Assembly (NCBI GenBank): GCA_951799445.1
Contig: OX637296.1
Location: forward strand, 6,262,001-6,326,000
Reading direction: 5' to 3'
Length of the DNA: 64,000 bases
From: Pseudisothecium myosuroides
Taxonomy: Eukaryota > Streptophyta > Bryopsida > Hypnales > Lembophyllaceae
The stretch's first letter is position 1. Every line of letters begins with the position of its first letter. The notes below the pieces were generated by a model. The model saw nothing but the letters and a program-made list of their open reading frames with translations, did no database searches and was not told where the DNA came from. Shown here piece by piece: positions 57,049 to 64,000 of this stretch. A program made the position numbers and the translations under genes.

Positions 57049-60000
57049 TCAAAAAACACTGTGCAGGCAGGCAACTCCCTCAAAGGCATCCTTCACGTGT
57101 TGCTGCGACACTGCTGCGGCGACTGAGCTGCGCTGAAAGACAATCTGGTGGGGCAGCAGCAAAGACACGGTGGATGCAAATCCATCGATATCCTCGTGCC
57201 TGTGCTCGTGCTCGGCCGTGAACTCCACCACACAATCCCCATAGCCGCGCGTCGCGGCCGCCACGCTCGCGGCAAACACATCCTCCAGCCAGCTGTGGAA
57301 CGCGACCTTCCCGCCGGGTGTCTTCCACACGCAGGCCACGATCCGCTCCAGAAGGCCGAGCTCAATCTCCAGCGCCGCGTCCTGCGAGGCCGCGTGCGCC
57401 GCAAACGACTTGCCGAGCTGGCTCACCACCTCCACCGCCAGCCCGTTGAAGTCGAACGCGTTGAAACCCACCGCGTAGTCCGGCAGCGCGCAGAAGCGGT
57501 CGGACAACGTGGAGCGCGCCTCCGCCAACACCGACTGCAGCTTCGCCGCCTCCAAGTCACAGTCCTCGTCATCATCTTCTTCGTCGCCATCGCCCGTCGT
57601 GGCCAAGTTCAAATTGAGGTCTAGGTTGAGGAAGCCACGACGACTACCCGTTTCACCAAACGGCTTGGCTCGTTTCGCACCCAGTTTGGGACGCAGCTCG
57701 CCGTTCTCGAACTTCCTCTTGGGCACCCACGACGGCACCTGCGACGACAGGGATTGCAAGCTGGAGCGTCCATAAGATGACTGATGCAATGTGACTTGAT
57801 CTGAAGCGCCGTTGTCCACCACCTTCACGTTCTGATATTCAGCAGACTGGAAGATGACCTTCTCGCTCCCGGCCCTGCAGTCCTTGACGCGCCCACAAAT
57901 TTTAGCCCTGCCGCCCAGCGCCGCCAGCTTCCCCTCAGAGAGCGACAAGCTGCCCGCGCGCGCCTTGGGCTCGCCGCCCATGTCGCTCCCGATGCTCGTC
58001 GTCATCACCACGATAGTGTTCCCGAAGCTGACCTCGCGGCCGTTGGAGTCCGCCAGCTTGCCGATCTCCATCGCCCTCACGAGACTCGCCCTGATGATGC
58101 TGTTGGCCTTGTCCACATCCTCCAGCAAGATTACGGCGGACTTCTTCATCCGCACGGCCTCCACCAGTCGGTCGATGGGCGTCTTCCCCCGGTAGCGCAT
58201 GCCGATCTCCGAGACTTCCAGTCGGGCAGGCGAGCCGTCGCCGAAGCCCAAGTGGAGTAGGCTCATCTCGTCGCCGAACACAAGCTCCGCGAGGACTTTC
58301 GCGATGGCCTTTTTGGCGACGGGGTCGGGGCCCAAGAGGAGCAGCCAAGTGTCGGTCTTGGCCGTGGCGCCGCGGAAGCTGCCCATGCCGGAGCGGCACT
58401 TCATCACAGTCGCAGAGATGCCCGCCACGGCCGCGGCCTGCCACGGGACGCGCTGCATGAGGCCCTTGTACAGGCCCTTCAGAGTCGCGTCCACCGTGAA
58501 CTCCTTGAAAGGGGCGTCAGACTCAATTGTAGCTGGCGGGGGACTGGGCGACTTGGGGCGGACTTGGACGAGGCTGTGCCGTTTGGCCAACGGAGACGAC
58601 TGCCATCCCAATCCTCCTTGCAGCGGAGAATGGGTGCTCCGCCGTTGCTGCAATGGCGAAGCAGACTGCAAAGGCGAAGAAGACTGCAAAGCTGAAGCCC
58701 GCAATGGGGAAGCAGACTGCAATGGCGACGAAGACTGCAAAGGTGAAGCCCCCAACGGCGACGAAGTCTGCAGCATCCAAAGTGGTTTTCCACCGTTCTT
58801 CAAGCTCAAAGGACTTGCACCCACCGACTGCTGCTGGGGGGGACTTGGATTCAGCGACTTGGGAGCCGCCCTCAGTTTGTTGCTCAACCCGTCGTTGGCT
58901 CTTCCGAGGGCGAGGTTGGTTTGAATAGGAGCCAGAGATGCTGCATCTTGCGCCGAAGTCCCGGTGGAGCCATTGGGGTCTTCATGATCCTCCGGAGACG
59001 AAGTCAGACTGCTCCCATCTTTGGGTGATCCCAGCTCCGGAGCCTCCACAGCCTTTGGCTCTTGCACGGGTTTCACCGGGCTGACTCGCCGTGGTTCTCT
59101 GGCAGCCGTGAAAACGGGGATGCTTGGCAGAGGCTGGTCGACAACAGACGACGCCAGTTGGTGGTGTTGGCGTCTGCACTCGGTACCCGGCCACGGCGAG
59201 GAGATGTCCAAACCCAAACCTGCATAGAAGAAAATTGGTTGACTATTTGAGAACGTACTCAGCATCAAAACTCAGCAACAGAACAGTTTGTGTCAATTTT
59301 AGATCCTCTATCAATAAATCCCTGCATGCTTACAACAAGGTACCCAAATCATGTGTTGGAATCCTCTCTGATTTGCTAACAAAAAAGGGTTAAAATTCGG
59401 ACCATTTCTAAGAATTGCAACTAAGCTGAGAGTTGCAATTACGTGCGATTACCTTAAGCTGCCATGCATATAAGTCTCGATAACATCCATTTAGGGGAAG
59501 TCGTGAGATTCAAGCTAGAATTGGAATGTTACTCACCACCAGGCTTGCTGAGGGATGAAGGAGACAGTCGACTTAAGGACCGCGGCTGCTGTTGGTGCTG
59601 TTGCTGCTGAGGCCGTGGTGTCAGCACGGACATGGGTTCACCATGCAGCATCCTGCACTTCTTTTGCCAACTCTGTTGGAGCTGAGACAGCTGCTGAGCC
59701 ACTGACCGGCTTTTCTCCTGAAAAAAGAAATTCCCCACCACAAATGTCCAGATAATTAGAACTCAAAACACAACTTCGGAAAGAATAACGCGGTGTCCTT
59801 CTCAAAACAAACAAAAGACGATGAAACAGAGTCTTGAGTAAAATTAGAATATTTCACGAACTTGTACACAATCAAGTTTTACTGAAAACTATGTGATTCA
59901 TAATGCCACTTCCTTATCTATGAAAATTGAAAGCAGAAAACTTTAAGAAAAAGGGTGTAAAGAACTAGCATACCTGGTTCATGGCTTCCTTGGCGCACCC

Positions 60001-62175
60001 AGAAGAAGCTTCGTCAGTAGACATGCTTAACCACTTGACTGGGGCTAATTGGAGAGACAGGCTTTCGTTTTCGTGAAGGAGGCGCCGCTCCTCTTCGAAC
60101 TTGGCCATACACTCCCCACAACACTGAAACCTGTCGTTGCTATCTTTCTCCTGCACGGGCGACGCCACCACGGGCGCCCCAGTCCTCAAGATCGTCGCAC
60201 TCTGATCTTTCCCATTCTGCAGGTTGTTCGCAAACCTGATAAATCCAAAAACAAAAACATCAGTTATGTGCTTGCATACATACTGCTCAGATACAAACAA
60301 TAATTCCTAACCATCCTAAGACATGTAGAAAGACGCTTCAAAAGCTTAGTAGTAGCTGAAGCACATACACTTGAGCAAATCACTGAGCACCTCTCTGCTA
60401 CGACTGAGAAGCGAGATACTCTCTCAATTTGACTCATTCAAATTACACCCTCAATTTGATACATATGCCTTCATATATTCCAACAAAAAAGCTTGGAAAC
60501 AAGCTTGGAAACAGTGGAAGCCAGTGACGAAGACGGAAAGACATGCTAACCTTTGCAGGAAGGTGTTTTGCGAAGCCTGGAACACTGTTGCAATTTGCAC
60601 AGGCTCGAGTCCCCAATCACTAATCAAGTTCGGATAAAGCGCTTGCAAACTGGCGAAGACGTGCGCGGTCGCCACGCCCACAACCCACAGCCTACTCCCT
60701 GCGTGCCGACTAAGGAGTTGCCTCACCTCCGCAGCCGTCCGTTGCGCAGGACAAAAATTCGAAGGCCCCTTCTTCAGTTGCATGGGTTCCGCCAGCCACT
60801 GCAAGTCCCCGATGTGCAGAATGGCTCCCGCAGGCATGCACTCCTCCACGATCTTGCTGAGCTCCGCCAGCTTCTGCTCCATTTCAAGGCTACTGCAGTA
60901 GCCGAACGAGGAGGAGGAGAGTTTGGGGTCCAGGAACTGCAAGTCTTGCAGCTGCGACGGCACGGCCCCGTTCTTGATCCGAACAGCCAAGTCTTCCAGG
61001 GTGGCGTTCGCTGTCGCAGGGGTGTCGCTGATGAGGATGGCGTTGCGGTTGCGGCTCCTCGGTCGCAAGAAAATCTCGAGAATGTTTTGAACGTCTTCGT
61101 CTTTCGCAGCGGGAAGCCCAACTCCAGAAGGAGGAGCAGGAACAACGCCGCGTTTCGCACGGAACATCGCCTCCCGCCCCTCCAGCGACGCGGCGTCCGA
61201 GTGCGGGGGCCACGAGTTCGACGGAACTCCCGAGGCGAATTTCAAAGGGCTCTTCGTCTCGTTCTCGTCAGAGAGTACGCAACTCGCGTCATAGAACGAA
61301 GCTCCTGGAACACACACACCAGACCGCCGAAACGGAACTCAAAACACAAAATGATATGCAGTGAACATCGTGTGCAAACAACCCGAGTTTTAGAATTGGA
61401 ACACTTTGAAATCAACCAGCAAGCAAGGCGAGGTTTGAAACGTTTGCAGCATCCTCCAGAGTCGCAGAAGCAAAAGCAAACAATTTCGGGATACATGAGA
61501 ACCGAAAACGTTTGCACCCTCCAGAGATGCAGAAACAAAAGCAAACAATTTCGGGATCCATGAGCCAAAAGATGGTTTACCTTGCGAGAGAATCTCGACG
61601 CCGTGGTGCTCAGCAATTGTGCCATGGTTCGGCTGCGCGCCCGTCGCGAGCGTCACGGTGGCGGCCGACCCGTCTTCCAGATTGAACTTGACATTAGTGC
61701 TTGAGAACCCGGCTTCCTTCATCACGCGACTAACGCTGGGGTCATCAAGAATGGAGATGATGAGCTGGTCGATCTCCACCTTAACAGCCAGCAGCGGCGA
61801 CTGCTGGTGCTCGGGGCATCCTCTCCGCTGATGCGCGTGCGCGCGTTTCAGCGCGGCCATGAGCGCGTTCGACAAAATGGGTGGCGGCTGATGCTGGCCG
61901 CCGTTCATAGCCATGGCGGACTGCGGGAGGTGGTCGAGCGCGACGTTGAAGCAGACCTCGAGCGCACGGCACTCGGCCGTCTGCGCGTTCTGAGGATGGG
62001 AGAGCATACACGCCTGGCGCAAGCGGCTGCCGGCGTGCGTGAGCAGCATGGACACCACATGGAGGGGCTGCACCTGAGGGTGGCCCCGCCGTCGCGCCTC
62101 CGTGACCGCATGCTTCAAAACGCCGAGGGCCGCCGGGGTAAGCAAGTGCTGCACTGAGTTGGCCCCGCTACGCAT
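57049..62175 (-). CDS. SMXL: SMAX1-LIKE / D53-family transcriptional repressor
   Basis: Five coding exons join in phase to 1320 codons: 62175-61581, 61304-60551, 60235-59974, 59717-59537, 59219-57049. The double Clp-N domain (about 8-175) includes LTPAALGVLKHAV, NALMAALKRAHAHQRRGCPE and ILDDPSVSRVMKEA, almost as in Arabidopsis SMAX1. A degenerate first ATPase-like region covers about 255-450; CCGECMAKFEEE follows. The second ATPase-like region (about 860-1010) has a broken P-loop (GPDPVAKK), RYRGKT and LLEDVDKAN. An EAR motif, LDLNLNL, at about 1127-1133 recruits TOPLESS-type corepressors. SMXL proteins are nuclear targets of SCF-MAX2 with KAI2 or D14 receptors; the RGKT loop is the known degron. 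At 1320 residues it exceeds the usual 1000-1100 of flowering plants, partly from an SPL-rich linker. The start directly follows a leader-intron acceptor. Confidence 0.95.
58620..58790 (-). repeat. in-frame SPLQ-type minirepeat in SMXL exon 5
   Basis: Codons for SSPLQSASPL-like units recur about ten times (residues ~744-800), giving a Ser/Pro/Leu/Gln linker between the two ATPase-like regions. The DNA repeats as GAAGACTGCAAAG-type units on the plus strand. The frame is kept. Confidence 0.85.
61441..61564 (-). repeat. direct duplication in SMXL intron 1
   Basis: About 58 bases (CGTTTGCA ... CTCCAGAG ... GCAAACAATTTCGGGAT) are repeated at 61441-61499 and 61508-61564 with few differences. The duplication makes up nearly half of the 276-bp intron. 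Confidence 0.85.
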
Positions 62176-62180
62176 ACCCA

Positions 62181-63559
62181 CTGTTTGGGAAAAAAAAGCA
62201 AGCAATTGCGCTGCGAAGCTTCACTGGCTCATACTTCACAACCACACTCGCAAGAAGATGGTTCCAATTCGTCTGTCACGTCCACATTCTACGTTCATCT
62301 GGGCTAGACTATGGAATCTCCGATACAACCCCACCTGTGCAATCTTGCGAATGCTTTTACCGGCGCGCTTGAATGTTTCTATTATATGTTTTGTAGATGC
62401 TCTGTTGTAAAGTTTGGTTCTGTGTCTACACCGGCACGGCACAGGACGGGACGCTCTCCACGCCGTTGGCTCCCGAGCAGGTGAGCCTGAGTCGTTAGCC
62501 CAACCTGCTGCTGTTCGTCGAACCCATGTGCGCGATCATGTGCAAACCATCAGGAAGGTCTGAACGGGAAAGCTTCGACGATGTCGATTACTGACCATGC
62601 CATCGCCAAGCCAGCTCCGTGGTGCAATTATGAAAGCCAACACCCTAGGAAAGAAAGAGTCACCGCTTCACACTCATTACTCCTCTGTTGCACGCCGCTT
62701 GATGGAAGCTGATTTCAAACCCTTCGAGATTCCTGCAATGACCACGGCGCAACCCGTGATAAGAAACGAGTTCATTGGATTGGGCTTTCGACGAAAAACT
62801 GGTCTTGTGTCCGGAATTTTGTGAGAGATTCAGAAATTCTGTAGGAGGCAATTCTACAGTGCGTAACAGAGTCTCTAGGCGTTGCTACGAAAAGTGACTA
62901 CAGTGAACATGAGTTTGAATGGCGGTGGATGCTGTTTACAAGGGAATCAACAAACATCACAGAAAGTGCCGACTGTGCAGAATGTTAACCAACTTTCTAT
63001 CTTGCGTCTGACACGAACTCCATGACGGAAATCCTACAGCGTGGTAGGCAGGATTCGAGGATTCGGGAGCTCGGCATGGGGGGATACTGAAAATGCGTTG
63101 ACAAGCTTCCAAAGAAAACAACATAGGAGTAGCGTACAAACATGGAGATTGTCAATGCGAGGTTGTAAGAAACCCTCTGCGTCATTACGCAAAACTAGGG
63201 AACCCATTCACTATTCCTAACTTCCCAGATTTCAAACAAAAGTAGCAGATTTGAACACCCTCACTATACACCGCGTACTGAAGCAACCCCAAAACCTACC
63301 CAATTTTGAGCCCGGGCAAACCACAAGCAGAAGGGTAGAAATTCTGCACAAGCTCTACCAGGAACAACTCAACAATGCCGCAGTACGCAACGAACTCGTC
63401 TCCCCTCTCGTCTCTCCCCTACCAACAATTCACACTCCCTCACTCTTCCAATACTTCCAAAAACCCGCCGAAACCGACTTCCCCTTCCCCCTTCCCAAAC
63501 TCCCCAACCCTTCATGAATGTCCACTTCCCCAACTTCACGATGTAAACAAATGGCGTAC
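62181..63559 (-). promoter_or_regulatory. probable 5' leader intron of SMXL
   Basis: A strong acceptor (TTTTTTTTCCCAAACAG) ends at 62181, five bases before the ATG. A donor-like GGCATCAG|GTACGCC lies at 63559. Only the acceptor is convincing. Confidence 0.45.
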
Positions 63560-63960
63560 CTGATGCCGATTCCCACCGAACCCGTGACCCGTGTCTGAAC
63601 TCACTCCCACCGCCGTACTCCCGACGCCGAGATCCACAACCCCAATACGAGTTTCCAAACCCAAAGCTCCAGCACCACTTGCCTTGCCGCTTGTTGCGAG
63701 ACAGAGATCTCCCAAACCAAATCACACACCTTTGGATCCAATTCAGTCCACAAACCGAGCTTGTGTTCAGACCTTAACACAAAGAGGGGTTGCGAGTGGG
63801 AATGCGAAATGCTTAAGCTTCAGAGTACCAGATGAAAAGCTGAGAGAGAGACGAAAGAAGGAGACGAACGAGAAGAACGAGAAGAAGGAGAAGAAGGAGG
63901 AGAAGAGAAGGAGAAGGAGAAGAAGTAAGAGAAGATGAAGGATGAAGAACAAAAGGTGCC
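63560..63960 (-). promoter_or_regulatory. probable SMXL leader exon, CT-rich on the coding strand
   Basis: The 63840-63935 tract is purine-rich on plus (GAAGAAGGAG-type repeats), therefore CT-rich on the SMXL strand, as is common in plant 5' untranslated leaders. The transcription start is not defined. Confidence 0.35.
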
Positions 63961-63979
63961 TGACTCTCACGCTGGAACC
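63935..63979 (+). CDS. possible first exon of a divergent gene, cut by the window edge
   Basis: An ATG at 63935 opens MKDEEQKVPDSHAGTGED and runs to a good donor sequence (GACGGG|GTGAGT) a few bases before the window end. If real, it would be transcribed away from SMXL from a shared promoter region. There is no family match from so short a piece, so this is tentative. Confidence 0.2.
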
Positions 63980-64000
63980 GGAGAAGACGGGGTGAGTACT

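Noticed and set aside
58199..58924. 241-codon plus-strand ORF
   Set aside because: Antisense shadow of SMXL exon 5; Lys/Ala and Glu/Gly repeats reflect the SPLQ coding repeat read backwards.
60553..61563. 336-codon plus-strand ORF
   Set aside because: Antisense shadow of SMXL exon 2 and intron 1; GC-rich codon use on the real strand keeps the opposite frame open.

Overview
This window is nuclear DNA of a land plant. Two intact intron-bearing plant genes show it: a mitochondrial NAD-dependent isocitrate dehydrogenase and a SMAX1-LIKE/D53-family repressor. The large SMXL protein, the AT-rich spacers and the unusual DNA-transposon load (TTAA-type piggyBac-like, Tc1/mariner-like and MULE-like) would fit a seed-free plant such as a bryophyte, lycophyte or fern, but no species can be named from the sequence.

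Layout. 1-16 kb is almost wholly nested, non-autonomous DNA transposons. The commonest are ~925 bp elements bounded by TTAA with CCCCTAAAGGACC-type ends; others are a GGTGATTGCAAGAAA-ended family, an Emigrant-like MITE and a MULE-like element with a perfect 10-bp target duplication and an exon-like interior. 14.2-15.8 kb is a low-repeat island of unknown content. 16.95-22.36 kb is the NAD-IDH gene (minus strand, 7 coding exons, one GC-AG intron, MITEs in its introns). 22.9-33.4 kb holds further TTAA and GGTGATTGC elements, a broken F-box/kelch-like gene and unassigned sequence. 33.49-34.38 kb (minus) encodes a secreted cysteine-rich repeat protein that I do not recognise. 35.7-37.9 kb is a set of one transposon family inserted into itself. 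38.7-42.0 kb is a minisatellite, a 275-bp AAAT microsatellite and a ~105-bp tandem array carrying two TTAA elements. 42.0-44.5 kb is an inverted partial duplicate of the IDH gene (exon 4 plus intron flanks) carrying a 777-bp foldback mariner-like element. 47.1-48.2 kb is a large palindromic transposon derivative. 48.9-49.6 kb is a second F-box-like relic. About 50-56 kb is a decayed piggyBac-type transposase. 57.05-62.18 kb (minus) is the SMXL gene, with its promoter and 5' leader probably reaching ~63.9 kb.

Functionally the two recognised genes are unrelated: one is TCA-cycle metabolism in mitochondria, the other nuclear repression of karrikin/KAI2-ligand or strigolactone responses. The unifying theme is the transposon ecology. 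A dead piggyBac-like transposase sits among many TTAA-bounded relatives with CCC-starting ends. Several insertions can be read against an uninserted paralogue inside the same window.
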